Program-made: the position numbers and the translations under genes
Notes under the pieces: generated by a model
Told to the model about the DNA's origin: nothing
Seen by the model: only the letters and a program-made list of their open reading frames with translations
Database searches by the model: none
Shown here: one piece after another, positions 45,794 through 55,115 of the stretch
How positions within the stretch are numbered: the stretch's first letter is position 1
How the letters are laid out: every line of letters starts with the position of its first letter
DNA from: Methanocellales archaeon
GTDB taxonomy: Archaea > Halobacteriota > UBA148 > JAUWXC01
Reading direction: 5' to 3'
NCBI GenBank assembly: GCA_030610945.1
Contig: JAUWQV010000002.1
Span: forward strand, 92,633 to 156,632
DNA length: 64,000 bases

Positions 45794-46257
45794 TGATGAA
45801 AATTTTTCGTGATGAGGGCGCTCAAGCAGTCCCTTTGGGATATCTCATAGCCTTCATCATCTCCATGATGTTATTGGTCACTACCGTCCTGTCTTATCAA
45901 GCAATGGTTGCCGGCACAGCCAGGTTGGGATATGCCGATATTGGAAATGATGTGGCAGGCACGATCGTTGATATGTGTCTTGCCACGGCGACGAACGGCA
46001 ACGGAACCGTGAGTAGGACGATCGAAATCCCCTTGCAGGTGGGCGGAGACCCGTACGTCATCAAGACGGAAAACTATCCGGGTACCTCGACCCAAGCAAT
46101 TTTAATCACCGCAAGAGGTGCGAAGGTGTACGTTCCACTCAACAACATCGACCAAGGCATATCCATAGAAGGGGAAGTGCCAAGCGGTTCGGGACGGGTA
46201 ATAGTGGAGTATGATATAGCAGCTGGAAAAATCAATATCACTTCGCCACGGCGTTGA
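45790..46257 (+). CDS. Pilin-like protein 2 (DUF7266-type)
   Basis: A 155-residue minor-pilin-like protein. RDEGAQAVPLGYLIAFIISMMLLVTTVLSY holds a charged start, a DEG motif and a single hydrophobic helix near residues 14-36, followed by a beta-rich domain. The stretch after DEGA|Q resembles a class-III-signal cleavage site (small residue before Gln). It overlaps the gene before it by 4 bases and is followed by the third pilin after 9 bases. Confidence 0.78.
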   Translation: MMMKIFRDEGAQAVPLGYLIAFIISMMLLVTTVLSYQAMVAGTARLGYADIGNDVAGTIVDMCLATATNGNGTVSRTIEIPLQVGGDPYVIKTENYPGTSTQAILITARGAKVYVPLNNIDQGISIEGEVPSGSGRVIVEYDIAAGKINITSPRR

Positions 46258-46266
46258 GGTGAGGAC

Positions 46267-46896
46267 ATGAGCACTTTGATACGAAAAATGAATCGGCATG
46301 ATAAAGGTATCATCAACGTAGATTTCACCATCGCCATAGTGATTTTTGTGCTCGCCTTCTCCTTTGTGTTTTATGCCCTTGCCGGATCGACTGCGCCGTA
46401 CAGGAGTGCATACAACCAGATATACCCCATTGCGAATAGAGTTGGTGACATCTTGGTGAAGGACCCTGGCTGGTGGGACAATGGAACGAGCAATGGAACC
46501 AATTGGGAGGCTAAATGGAACGCCGATCAACTGGCAGTGAGGAGAATAGGCTTCACAGTTGACGAGGAGAAGCATAATGTTCTCAACGAGACCAAGATAG
46601 ATGCACTGATGTCAAACCATACTGCGGCTGGGAATCTGACCTGGTGGGAGTATCCAGTGGATTCGACTGCTAACAACGAACTAGAAAATGCAACTAGATC
46701 ATTTGGGTTATGGGGATATAACTTCTATCTGCAAGTTCGTCCAATTAATGCCACCACCTACAATTCAAATGCAGCGGACGATGGAATTGAGGATAAAGTT
46801 CCCAAGTCAGGAGACGTCGTTCAGATTGAGAGGCTTGCATTGCTACCACATGACGACAAAGTGGACAAATATCAAATACTCCTGTGGGTGTGGTAA
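46267..46896 (+). CDS. Pilin-like protein 3 (DUF7287-type)
   Basis: A 209-residue exported protein. NRHDKGIINVDFTIAIVIFVLAFSFVFYAL shows a DKG motif followed by a hydrophobic helix at residues 16-37, with an acidic residue (Asp) in place of the pilin Glu5. The ectodomain has many Trp and Asn-x-Ser/Thr sites (NGTSNGTNW). The next gene's ATG lies directly after its stop. Function as minor pilin is inferred. Confidence 0.78.
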   Translation: MSTLIRKMNRHDKGIINVDFTIAIVIFVLAFSFVFYALAGSTAPYRSAYNQIYPIANRVGDILVKDPGWWDNGTSNGTNWEAKWNADQLAVRRIGFTVDEEKHNVLNETKIDALMSNHTAAGNLTWWEYPVDSTANNELENATRSFGLWGYNFYLQVRPINATTYNSNAADDGIEDKVPKSGDVVQIERLALLPHDDKVDKYQILLWVW

Positions 46897-46897
46897 G

Positions 46898-48106
46898 ATG
46901 AGCAAAAGTTTCCTTCAGGACCACAAAGGCCAGTTATATACGATAGAGGCGGTTCTTGCAGCGGGATTAATGTTAAGCGCAGTATTTTTCATATCAGCGT
47001 CAACGCCTGCAACCGTCACCCCAGGACAGGATTTCGCCAAGGTTCAGCTGAAGAAGTATGGTCAGGATGTGCTCATGCTTTTGTCGTATAATGAAAAAGA
47101 GTTAGCCGTGGGCGAACTGGAGTATACGTTGTATAGGGAACACGACCCTGATACATGGGGACACGATGAAGATGTAAGTAATATTACAACACTCCCAGAT
47201 GGTGATTGGACGGCCAGCTATTTGTACATAGATTATGATGTTGCAGGCGAAAACCGTACTGTGAGATTTAAATTACATGATCCCGAAAGGGATGATCCGT
47301 GGAGGAATCCTAGTGAAATTGACGGCGCACTTTATGCTGTATCTTATGCCAGTCCAGGGAGCCGCTTCATGATCTTAAGTGATAACGATTTCCTCACGTT
47401 CCCGCATGAAGGAAGAATGCTCGTACATACCATAAATATGGCTTGGTTTAAGGATGCTGAAGAGGGGGTGTCCACCCCTGTTTTGGTTTGGGTTGATATA
47501 GAACCAGAGAATCGTGATGACGTTCTGGAGATAGTTCGCCCAGAATTAGAGGGAGAGAATGAGCTGTTGCAGTATGTAATAATTGGTCAAGGGAGCTATG
47601 TTAACATACGAAAGGATCCAGCCTTTAAACCAGGAGGAAATTGGCGTATTAATGGTGAGGGAATAAGAGATATTGATGGCATTCAAATGCAAGAGCTAGG
47701 TGATGATGAATTTAGATTTACATTTGACGAAAAAGGAGGATACGCGATCACTTGGGGACCGGGAGCTTCTTTTGCTCAGCACTCTGATCCCGTCTTTGTC
47801 TGTGTCGGCAAGCCAGGTATAAAGGAGAGCACAGAAATTAGCCCGCTCGAGGCCGCTATAAGAGGAGGTCTTTCCCTCGATAAACTAAACGAGACGCTTC
47901 ATAGTTACATCCCGGAAAACGTCGAGTTCAATCTGTATTTCTACAATAGCACAGGGGAGATCATTCATATCAATGGGGGCGAGATGAAGATAACCAATGG
48001 CAATCCCACCACAGAAGCGGTGACGGTAAACGTACCTGTATTTGCGACAATAGACGGAACAAATTATGCGACTTATGAGGCGAAATTGGTGTTGTGGTAT
48101 AAATGA
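46898..48106 (+). CDS. Pilin-like protein 4 (DUF7288-type)
   Basis: A 402-residue protein, the largest in the cluster. QDHKGQLYTIEAVLAAGLMLSAVFFIS has the KG|Q class-III signal site, a conserved Glu (E18) and a hydrophobic helix, followed by a long beta-rich surface domain. I use ATG 46898 because the track ORF (46688) starts inside pilin 3. It overlaps the following gene by 4 bases. As the longest subunit it may form a tip or adhesin; inferred. Confidence 0.8.
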   Translation: MSKSFLQDHKGQLYTIEAVLAAGLMLSAVFFISASTPATVTPGQDFAKVQLKKYGQDVLMLLSYNEKELAVGELEYTLYREHDPDTWGHDEDVSNITTLPDGDWTASYLYIDYDVAGENRTVRFKLHDPERDDPWRNPSEIDGALYAVSYASPGSRFMILSDNDFLTFPHEGRMLVHTINMAWFKDAEEGVSTPVLVWVDIEPENRDDVLEIVRPELEGENELLQYVIIGQGSYVNIRKDPAFKPGGNWRINGEGIRDIDGIQMQELGDDEFRFTFDEKGGYAITWGPGASFAQHSDPVFVCVGKPGIKESTEISPLEAAIRGGLSLDKLNETLHSYIPENVEFNLYFYNSTGEIIHINGGEMKITNGNPTTEAVTVNVPVFATIDGTNYATYEAKLVLWYK

Positions 48107-48528
48107 GCCTTAGAAGGAACGATCAGGGACAAATCATCATACTCGCAGGATTTATCCTAGCGATTGGTATCATCTTTTTCAGCGTCATTCTTCATTCAGC
48201 CGCATTCGCGGGTCATCAGACAATAGAGCAAGAAACTGCTGATGTCAATTACGATTTTAAATGCTTGAAAAACGCCTATGAGGACATCTTGAAAAAAGTC
48301 TCGGATTCTGGTGCGAAAAATCCTTTCGAGGGTACGGCACTGGATGAGCTCACTGACTATGAGAATCAAATGGTCAAATTATATGCATTGGAAGGATATG
48401 CTGTCATATTCGCACCACACGATCCTTCAGAAGATTATGATAGTTTCGCGAAGACGGCGACGGCGAAAATAACCCTCTCAGATGGCGAAACAATATATAT
48501 TGAGACTGTGACCTATGAGCTTGGTTAA
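48103..48528 (+). CDS. Pilin-like protein 5 (DUF7261-type)
   Basis: A 141-residue minor-pilin-like protein. RRNDQGQIIILAGFILAIGIIFFSVILHSA has a DQG|Q signal site and one hydrophobic helix, followed by a short helical and beta domain. It is the last pilin gene and overlaps the fourth by 4 bases. The membrane protein gene at 48552 follows after 23 bases. Confidence 0.75.
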   Translation: MSLRRNDQGQIIILAGFILAIGIIFFSVILHSAAFAGHQTIEQETADVNYDFKCLKNAYEDILKKVSDSGAKNPFEGTALDELTDYENQMVKLYALEGYAVIFAPHDPSEDYDSFAKTATAKITLSDGETIYIETVTYELG

Positions 48529-48551
48529 GTCGGTCGGATAAGGAGCGGCAT

Positions 48552-49262
48552 ATGAATCTATTGGATACAATTCCAAGATGGGGAGAATATCTTGCCAATA
48601 AATTAAAACAGAAAGGGATAGGGGTGCGGCTAATTAAATTTACCATTCCTTTTATCATCGCGGCTGGAGTGACTATTCTCATGTATCTAACGTTGGATGG
48701 AAATACCTTCGTCAAAATAGGATTCGCGATGAGTGTATACTTTTTTCCACCTGCAGGAAAAGAATCCGTGATCCCCTTGGCTGTTGGATGGGGAGTTCAC
48801 CCTGCTCTTGCCGCATCTTCCATTATCCTTCTAGATGTCGTCACTGCGCTATTTTTGGTATGGAACTTTGACTTCACCAAGAAGGTTCCACTAGTAGGAG
48901 GAGCGATTGAACTCACCGAAGATAAAGGAAGGAGAGTTCTGGAGAAGCGCACCTGGGTGAGGCGATTTGCTTTTACCGGGCTCGTCCTTTTCGTTATGGT
49001 GCCTTTTCAAGGAAGCGGGGCAGTTGTGGCATCGATTCTTGGCAGGATAATAGGCATGGACCCATACAAAGTTTTTATCGCAATCACCACGGGCTCGGTT
49101 ATCGGATGCTTCAGCGTAGCATATTTTGCTGACATCGTGGTGTCCGCGTTTAAGAGCAGTTTCGCTCTGGGAGTGTGTTCGTTGCTTGTTTGCATCCTCG
49201 CCTTTGGTATCGCCTACGTAGTATATAGAAAAAAGAGGGGCGAGAACGCGCCTATAGGATGA
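48552..49262 (+). CDS. Small multidrug-export-like membrane protein (COG2426/PF06695)
   Basis: A 236-residue integral membrane protein with five to six hydrophobic segments. The segments [20 protein letters not shown] and [21 protein letters not shown] are the signatures I associate with the putative small multi-drug export family. Transport substrate is unproven. It is the last plus-strand gene after the pilins and is convergent with tfb, with the stops overlapping by 11 bases. It may be co-transcribed with the pilin operon without being part of the machine. Confidence 0.82.
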   Translation: MNLLDTIPRWGEYLANKLKQKGIGVRLIKFTIPFIIAAGVTILMYLTLDGNTFVKIGFAMSVYFFPPAGKESVIPLAVGWGVHPALAASSIILLDVVTALFLVWNFDFTKKVPLVGGAIELTEDKGRRVLEKRTWVRRFAFTGLVLFVMVPFQGSGAVVASILGRIIGMDPYKVFIAITTGSVIGCFSVAYFADIVVSAFKSSFALGVCSLLVCILAFGIAYVVYRKKRGENAPIG

Positions 49263-50247
49263 TCTCGATATCGAGCTCCTCTGCTAACTCCTTATACCGG
49301 TTTCTGATAGTTACCTCGGTCACGCCCGCTATATCTGCCACTTCTCGTTGCGTCCTGCGCTCTCCGCAGAGAATAGATGCAATATATATGGCTGCTGCCG
49401 CAACACCTGTAGGCCCTCTGCCAGACGTCAACTCCTTTTCCGCTGCTTGGCGAAGTATTTCAACTGCCTTGGACTGGACATCTCCTTTGAGATTCAACCC
49501 TGAGGTAAATCTCGGCACATAATCGGTAGGGGATGTCGGCACGAGTTTAAGCCCCAGTTCCCTGGATACGAACCTATATGTACGACCGATTTCCTTCCTG
49601 CTGACCCTTGACACCTCTGCGATTTCGTCCAGTGTCCTGGGCACAGAACACTGCCTGCATGCAGCATAAAGCGCAGCGGCTGCCACACCCTCGATACTTC
49701 TCCCCCTAATCAGGTTTTTCTCCACAGCTTTCCTGTAGACTACTGCAGCAGATTCTCTCACGTTCCTGGGAAGGCCAAGCGCAGATGCCATCCTATCCAA
49801 CTCGGATAGTGCAAATGCAAGATTGCGCTCCGTTGCATTGCTCACTCTTATCCTGCGCTGCCACTTCCTTAACCGGTATAACTGAGCCCTGCTTCCAGAA
49901 GAGATGGATTTGCCATATGAATCCCTGTTCCTCCAGTCGATCATTGTGCTCAGACCCTTGTCGTGAATGGTATAGGTCATCGGCGCACCCACGCGGCTCC
50001 GCTTCATTCGCTGGTCGTGGTCAAAGGCTCTCCACTCTGGCCCCATATCCATAAAGTCTTCCTCGACGACCAGTCCGCACTCATTACACACGAGTTCTGC
50101 TCTTTCATAGTCGTGCACAAGTTGGGCGCTTCCGCATTCAGGGCACTTGGCTTTTACACCCTCATGCTCCTTTAAAGCCCTCTCTTTTTCAATTTCTTTA
50201 ACCCTCGCAGCCTTCTCAACTTCCTTTACCTTTTCAATTTCTTCCAT
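49252..50247 (-). CDS. tfb: Transcription initiation factor B
   Basis: Recruits RNA polymerase to TATA-bound promoters. A Glu/Lys-rich leader precedes the zinc ribbon (KCPECGSAQ and [10 protein letters not shown]), then the B-reader/linker ([20 protein letters not shown]) and two cyclin folds with [16 protein letters not shown]. The C-terminus has the recognition helix [20 protein letters not shown] that reads the BRE. I use ATG 50247, preceded by GGTGAT, over the track start at 50259. gar1 lies just upstream, with almost no gap, in the conserved gar1-tfb pair. Confidence 0.96.
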   Translation of the reverse strand: MEEIEKVKEVEKAARVKEIEKERALKEHEGVKAKCPECGSAQLVHDYERAELVCNECGLVVEEDFMDMGPEWRAFDHDQRMKRSRVGAPMTYTIHDKGLSTMIDWRNRDSYGKSISSGSRAQLYRLRKWQRRIRVSNATERNLAFALSELDRMASALGLPRNVRESAAVVYRKAVEKNLIRGRSIEGVAAAALYAACRQCSVPRTLDEIAEVSRVSRKEIGRTYRFVSRELGLKLVPTSPTDYVPRFTSGLNLKGDVQSKAVEILRQAAEKELTSGRGPTGVAAAAIYIASILCGERRTQREVADIAGVTEVTIRNRYKELAEELDIEIIL

Positions 50248-50261
50248 AATTATCACCATGA

Positions 50262-50495
50262 TTACAAGACGTAAACTCGCTGATTTCTCAGGGCATGCGC
50301 CTTCGTCGTGTCATAAAGCCTGACAGAAATATAAGGACGTTTAACGGGACCAAACACATCATACACCTTTCCTATCTTCTCCATACGTTCAGTGACGACC
50401 ACAGAACCGATTTTAGGAAATCCCTTTTCAAACTGACTCCGCACAATCAATCCCTTATGGCTTGAAGGATGAAGAACAGTACCCAGTCTTTTCAC
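50262..50495 (-). CDS. gar1: H/ACA RNA-protein component Gar1
   Basis: A 77-residue Gar1 core protein of the H/ACA snoRNP-like complex that guides pseudouridylation of rRNA with Cbf5, Nop10 and L7Ae. The conserved [29 protein letters not shown] is present. GTG start. It lacks the Gly/Arg-rich tails of eukaryotic Gar1, as expected for archaea. It heads the gar1-tfb operon. Confidence 0.94.
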   Translation of the reverse strand: MKRLGTVLHPSSHKGLIVRSQFEKGFPKIGSVVVTERMEKIGKVYDVFGPVKRPYISVRLYDTTKAHALRNQRVYVL

Positions 50496-50561
50496 GCATT
50501 TACCCCAGAGGAATATAAAGAGATGAATTACTCTTATATAAAGATTTCGTAAGGTTTAAAT

Positions 50562-51221
50562 TTACTTTAGAAACTTTTTGGGATTGACGCTGACCACTTG
50601 GACCGCTTCTTTTTCGCTCAATCCAGCACCCCTTGCGATTTCGAGTGCTCTTTGCTCAGAGATAAGGTCTGCAGGGCTATGTGCATCCGTATTGACCACT
50701 AACATGGCACCGACCTCAGTAGCAATTCTTGCAACATGACCATTGGTCAGGCAATGCCCCTTCCTGGATGTGATTTCCAGACAAATGTTATTATCACGCG
50801 CAGCCTCAGCATCCTCAATCGTGATGAGGCCAGGATGTGCTATGATGTCTATGTCTCCCAAGTGTGTGGCTACGGCATTAGTTCCAGGGGCGACAGGTTC
50901 TACCAGCGTCTCTCCATGCATGATGATAAGTTCTGCACCTAATTGTCTTGCCTGAGCAACGATTTTCTCGATTTTTACAGGCGGGATATGAGTTAGTTCG
51001 ACGCCAATGAGGACATTTATATTCCATTCCTTCCCAGCATCCTTCACCCGCTTCAGGCTCCCCAGTACAAATTCGAGATTTGAAAAGTCGACATGGTCAG
51101 TTATTCCAATTGCCGTGTATCCGTGGACTGCTGCGCGACGTACCAATTCTGTAGGCAGCAATTCACCATCGCTCAAAATTGTATGGGTGTGCAAATCAAT
51201 CATAATATCCACATCCAGCAC
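50562..51221 (-). CDS. PHP-domain phosphoesterase
   Basis: A 219-residue PHP protein. Metal-binding His/Asp motifs are visible: IDLHTHTILSDGE near residue 8, GITDHVDF, IMHGETLVEP, AHPGLI and NTDAHSP. The family includes histidinol phosphatases and phosphoesterases of nucleotides; archaeal members of this length are annotated generally. ATG 51203 is a likely better start (MIDLHTHT). It is divergent from the DUF211 gene, the starts being some 60 bases apart. Confidence 0.87.
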   Translation of the reverse strand: MLDVDIMIDLHTHTILSDGELLPTELVRRAAVHGYTAIGITDHVDFSNLEFVLGSLKRVKDAGKEWNINVLIGVELTHIPPVKIEKIVAQARQLGAELIIMHGETLVEPVAPGTNAVATHLGDIDIIAHPGLITIEDAEAARDNNICLEITSRKGHCLTNGHVARIATEVGAMLVVNTDAHSPADLISEQRALEIARGAGLSEKEAVQVVSVNPKKFLK

Positions 51222-51273
51222 AAAAGTTATAAACGTTCCTCTTATATTTGTATTGTTATAAAAGGTGAAAAAA

Positions 51274-51564
51274 GTGACAAAAATACAGCGACTGGTCCTT
51301 GACGTCCTAAAACCTCATCGACCAACAATAACAGATATGGCTAAACAGCTGAGTGTATTAAAAAATGTGACCGGTGTCAACCTCACCCTGTACGAGGTGG
51401 ACCAGGAAACAGAGAATATCAAAATTACGATTGAGGGGAACGACCTCGATTACGATAAGATAGAGAGCGCCATTGAGGAACTGGGTGCAGTAATTCATAG
51501 CGTCGACGAGGTTGCGGCCGGGTCCAAATTGGTCGAAGATGTTGAGACGCCGCAAGATAAGTAG
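51274..51564 (+). CDS. DUF211 family protein
   Basis: A 96-residue archaeal DUF211 protein (LVLDVLKPHRPTITDMAKQLSVLKNVTGVNLTLYEVDQETENIKITIEG), a ferredoxin-like fold that forms oligomers; function unknown. GTG 51274, preceded by AGGTGA, is preferred to GTG 51265. It is convergent with SRP19. A TATA-like CTTATATTTG lies about 30 bases before the start. Confidence 0.9.
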   Translation: MTKIQRLVLDVLKPHRPTITDMAKQLSVLKNVTGVNLTLYEVDQETENIKITIEGNDLDYDKIESAIEELGAVIHSVDEVAAGSKLVEDVETPQDK

Positions 51565-51565
51565 A

Positions 51566-51856
51566 TTATTTCTTTTGGCGCAAATTTTGAATTGCGCTCG
51601 CTATGTCTCTTGCGATCTCGGATTTGGGGGCAACCTCATCCACCCATACCCGTCCGCTGATTTCCCACCATGACCCAGGATACGCCTTATGAGGCTCCAC
51701 CTCTGGGTGCAGACCTAACTTATCAGCTGCTGCCTCAATCTCGTTTAACCGTGGCTCGTGAACAGCATCTTCGCTTGAGATAATTCTGCCCCCGCTTCTG
51801 GGCTTGCTGCCATCAAGGTATACGGGCCAGATAATCGCCCTGCCCTTCTTTTTCAT
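51566..51856 (-). CDS. srp19: Signal recognition particle 19 kDa protein
   Basis: A 96-residue SRP19 that binds 7S RNA and promotes SRP54 assembly. The start GRAIIWPVYLDGSKPRSGGRII and the GLHPEVEPHKAYPGSWWEISGRVWV core are typical. The C-terminal KSEIARDIASAIQNLRQKK is basic. It is divergent from the mevalonate-enzyme gene and convergent with DUF211. Confidence 0.95.
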   Translation of the reverse strand: MKKKGRAIIWPVYLDGSKPRSGGRIISSEDAVHEPRLNEIEAAADKLGLHPEVEPHKAYPGSWWEISGRVWVDEVAPKSEIARDIASAIQNLRQKK

Positions 51857-51954
51857 CGCGTATCATTTATAGATTAGCCGTTATTATGCTTAAATAGTAT
51901 GTGGTCAACACTGTTACCAAAGAGTGTGATTGCTCGCACGAGGTGGAATTAAAG

Positions 51955-52920
51955 ATGGTGACCACGGCAATAGCGCATCCCATGCAGGCGCTCGTCAAGT
52001 ACCACGGTCTTAAAGACTGGAAACTGAGAATACCGTTTCATGACAGCATTTCCGTTAACGTTGACGCGCTCTGGACGAAAACGAGCGTTGAATTCGGCGA
52101 TTTTAAGCAGGATTATATCGAGATAAATAACAAACCAGTTCAGGGAGATGCTTTCCAGCGGTGTCTGGTCGTGGTGAACAGGGTGAGGGAACTGGCTGGC
52201 ATAGAAAACAAAGTCAAAGTGACGTCTGCGAATAGCATCGACTATGCTGATGCAAAAGGGCTGGGTTTTTCCTCTTCCGGAGGGGCTGCACTGGCAGCCG
52301 CCACATTTAAGGCCGCACGTCCCGACGAAAAGTATGGATTGGACTTAAGACTGATATCCAGAATTGCAAGAAGACTCGCGGGCTCCGCTTCCAGAAGTGT
52401 CGCAGGAGAGTATGCGCGCTGGTATGCTGGGAAGGATGACGAAAGTTCCTATGCGGAAAAGATTGCCACCAAATCGGATCTGGACCTTGGCATGGTGGTC
52501 GTTCCGCTACCATCAGATGTCAGGACAGAGGAGGCGCACTCAGAGGTCATGAGTTCACCGTTCCTAGAAGCGAGGATCAAGAGCGCCTGCACCAGGGTTG
52601 AAAAGATGGAAACCGCGATCAGGAGCGGCGATTTGGAGAGAGTTGCAGCCCTGGCAGAGGTTGACTCGCTCGAGCTGCACGGTCTGACGATGACCGGAAA
52701 GCACGGACTTATCGCATACAAACCAGAGAGCATTCAGGTAATGGGCGAAATCAGAAAGATGCGCCAGGAGGGCATACCAGCTTACTTTTCCATGCAAACC
52801 GGCCCCAGCGTGTTCATCAACACATACCCGGAACGAATTGTCGAAGTCCAACAGCGCATAGAAGCGCTTGGGCTAAAGACGATTTCTGCCAGAGTTGGAG
52901 ATGAGGTAAAAATAGTATGA
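51955..52920 (+). CDS. Diphosphomevalonate/phosphomevalonate decarboxylase-like GHMP protein
   Basis: A 321-residue protein of the mevalonate-decarboxylase branch of the GHMP superfamily, similar in layout to the haloarchaeal phosphomevalonate decarboxylase. Visible blocks are AIAHPMQALVKYHGLKDW (catalytic Lys region), GLGFSSSGGAALAAA (phosphate-binding loop) and AGSASRSVAGEYARWYAG (catalytic Arg region). The last block, PAYFSMQTGPSVFINTY, has Gln281 where decarboxylases carry the catalytic Asp (DxGPN or DTGxS), so activity may differ. ATG 51955 follows GAGGTGG; the track start adds 18 residues. It is not in an obvious isoprenoid operon. Confidence 0.85.
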   Translation: MVTTAIAHPMQALVKYHGLKDWKLRIPFHDSISVNVDALWTKTSVEFGDFKQDYIEINNKPVQGDAFQRCLVVVNRVRELAGIENKVKVTSANSIDYADAKGLGFSSSGGAALAAATFKAARPDEKYGLDLRLISRIARRLAGSASRSVAGEYARWYAGKDDESSYAEKIATKSDLDLGMVVVPLPSDVRTEEAHSEVMSSPFLEARIKSACTRVEKMETAIRSGDLERVAALAEVDSLELHGLTMTGKHGLIAYKPESIQVMGEIRKMRQEGIPAYFSMQTGPSVFINTYPERIVEVQQRIEALGLKTISARVGDEVKIV

Positions 52921-52942
52921 TTTACGGTCGTCGTATTTTAAT

Positions 52943-52977
52943 GAGGTTTAACCCTCAACTATAGAGCACCGTGTGGT
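52943..52977 (+). repeat. Left copy of a 35-bp imperfect direct repeat flanking the OLD gene
   Basis: Matches the sequence at 55081-55115 in 27 of 35 bases. The first 14 bases (GAGGTTTAACCCTC) are a palindrome with one mismatch, and ATAGARCAC is shared further on. It starts 23 bases after the stop of the mevalonate-enzyme gene. Confidence 0.55.
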
Positions 52978-53076
52978 ATAAGGTTTGTTTAAATCTAAAA
53001 TCAGAACTGCGCTTTGTTTGCTTGTAAAAATCATATTTTGGCTCCTTTGTAGCTCGCTTTAATTTAGAAGTAAAAC

Positions 53077-54981
53077 TCAGGTTTGGGTGAGTGCCTTCGC
53101 TTTTTCTATTGCTTTTTTGATATCAGCAGGTATTTTTTCTGTTGACATTTTTTCTGCTACATATTCTCCTATCTGAATTTTCCATCCTCTTCGAATTTTA
53201 TTGTTTTTTCGTAAGATTCGTTCAATTTCTTTATCCCTTTGTTTCCTTTCATCAATATCCTTTTCAGTAATCTCAAGCCCAAACAACTCATTGATGGCGT
53301 TAACCAAAATGTCAATTGGATAGTAATCTTCAATGCACCTCTTTTCCAGAATAACAAATTTTTCTTTCTTGACCCCCATTTCTTTTATTAACTTGAATGC
53401 TAGTTCTTCACCATGTTTATCTAAAATTACAAGATAATCTACTGGAGCATATTTGACAATCTCCAACCAGATTCTTAGATGATTTTTTAATTGAGATTCC
53501 CCGCCAACAGATATAATCGCCACCTTATCTTCTATACTTTCCAATCCTAATTTCTGAGCGAAAATAGGCAATACCGCCTCCTTTTCAGTTCCGCCTTCAA
53601 CAAAAATAACAAAATCTTTTAAATATATGTCACTTGGTACCACGCCAAGTTCCCAAAGTATTAGTTTGAAGTCATCTCTGTTTTCGATTCTTCTGGCCGC
53701 TGTCTCTTTACCTTCTTTCCAAATAATCCAATTGTTTTGAATATCAATTTTATCTACAAATATCGGAGAATGCGTTACGATTAGAATTTGAGTTTCTCTA
53801 GATAGTTCTTTTAAAAATTTCAAGAAACCTCTTGAAATATCTGGATGTAAATGATTTTCAGGTTCTTCTATACCGTATATCATGTCCTTTTCAATTAAAT
53901 GCCACATTAACCCCAGTACTTCTTGTTCTCCGCCACCTAACAAATGTACTGGAAGACGAAGGTCCCCATCATTAATCAAAATTTGTTCAGGATTGGGCTC
54001 CAACCGTTTATGGAAAAATTTTTCGACATACTTTCTAAATTTACCCCACTTTAATTCCTCTGGTCGACTGGTACTTATCGACAATGTTCTCATAGAGTCT
54101 AGCGTTGTTGGCTCTATGAAAGCTGTACGCTCCCCTAATGTTGCTTTTACGTTTCTTGCTGCGGGAATTAATCTAAATCGCCCTTTAATTTTGTTTGAGA
54201 TATTCGCCGATATGTCCCGAAGTAAATCTGGAGTAATAGGGGAGCTGATTTCTGGAATCTCGTGTGGTGTTGGTGCTCTCTCCACGAGTGAATATTCTTG
54301 CTGAGTTGCCCATTCCTTGCAATCTAATCCAACGGTTTCTTGCAACGATTGAATAACTCCTGCGGCTACAAGGGAATCTATTCGCGGATCACTGATATAA
54401 GCAATTTTTTTATTTTTATTAACCAATAATCTGTTACCACCAATATTTTTAGGAGAATATCCCGATTCGAAAAAATAAAACATATAGTTATCAGGTGGTA
54501 ACGGTTCGGGAGAAAATCTTGGAAAAAAGAGATTGGTAAGCTCTTCTGATGTTGACATTTTATCGTCTTTCACCAGCTCTTGACCTGCCCATTTTATGTA
54601 ATTGGTTCTCCATCCTCCCCCATAGTCAAGAACTCTGCAGATTTCTAATTCATTATACAACTCTTCAGAATTCTTCTTTATCTTCTCTAAAATCTTTTTG
54701 GGAAGCGGAATGATGCTTTCAATTTCCTTGTCGGCCAATTCAAAAGTGAAGGTAAATACCATTGGGTTGTCCACAATCCTATCAAACCATAAATAGTCGC
54801 TCGCTCCTCGTGTAGCCCCTCCGCCCGTCAAACTAAATTCAGTAAAAAACCTATCGACTGCCTCCAAAAGGAGGGATTTCCCAGAACCATTTTTCCCGAT
54901 TAAAACTACAAAATTACCTACATCTAATGACAAGTCTCGTAAACTTCCATAGTTCTCTATATGGATTTTTTTAATTCTCAT
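53077..54981 (-). CDS. OLD-family ATPase with TOPRIM nuclease domain
   Basis: A 634-residue OLD (overcoming lysogenisation defect) protein. The N-terminal ABC/SMC-type ATPase has Walker A IGKNGSGKSLLLEA near residue 32, a long insert, a signature-like LGGGEQEVLG and Walker B IYGIEEPENHLHPD near 370, followed by an H-loop (ILIVTHSP). The C-terminal TOPRIM nuclease starts at IFVEGGTEKEAVLP (catalytic Glu) with VILDKHGEE. The gene is clearly more AT-rich than its neighbours and stands alone, without a GajB-type helicase. Relatives act in phage defence; that role is inferred here. Confidence 0.88.
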   Translation of the reverse strand: MRIKKIHIENYGSLRDLSLDVGNFVVLIGKNGSGKSLLLEAVDRFFTEFSLTGGGATRGASDYLWFDRIVDNPMVFTFTFELADKEIESIIPLPKKILEKIKKNSEELYNELEICRVLDYGGGWRTNYIKWAGQELVKDDKMSTSEELTNLFFPRFSPEPLPPDNYMFYFFESGYSPKNIGGNRLLVNKNKKIAYISDPRIDSLVAAGVIQSLQETVGLDCKEWATQQEYSLVERAPTPHEIPEISSPITPDLLRDISANISNKIKGRFRLIPAARNVKATLGERTAFIEPTTLDSMRTLSISTSRPEELKWGKFRKYVEKFFHKRLEPNPEQILINDGDLRLPVHLLGGGEQEVLGLMWHLIEKDMIYGIEEPENHLHPDISRGFLKFLKELSRETQILIVTHSPIFVDKIDIQNNWIIWKEGKETAARRIENRDDFKLILWELGVVPSDIYLKDFVIFVEGGTEKEAVLPIFAQKLGLESIEDKVAIISVGGESQLKNHLRIWLEIVKYAPVDYLVILDKHGEELAFKLIKEMGVKKEKFVILEKRCIEDYYPIDILVNAINELFGLEITEKDIDERKQRDKEIERILRKNNKIRRGWKIQIGEYVAEKMSTEKIPADIKKAIEKAKALTQT

Positions 54982-55080
54982 TTTAGGCCCCTATTAAAAT
55001 TCTAATTCAAACCATTTTTATCAATAGCAGATAGGTTCAAATCCATAAATATTTTGCCTAATTTTGTAAAGAGGTCGAGC

Positions 55081-55115
55081 GAGGTCTAGACCTCAATTAT
55101 AGAACACTGTTTAGT
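55081..55115 (+). repeat. Right copy of the 35-bp imperfect direct repeat flanking the OLD gene
   Basis: Contains a perfect 14-bp palindrome, GAGGTCTAGACCTC, and matches the left copy at 52943 in 27 of 35 bases in the same orientation. It lies 100 bases upstream of the OLD start codon. Confidence 0.55.

Noticed and set aside
46688-46897. Upstream extension of the fourth pilin-like ORF
   Set aside because: It lies inside the third pilin gene; ATG 46898 gives the signal-like N-terminus directly.
52949-53076. A second small gene beside the OLD ATPase (GajB-like or antitoxin)
   Set aside because: Neither flank holds an ORF with a ribosome site; only the repeats and AT-rich spacer are seen.
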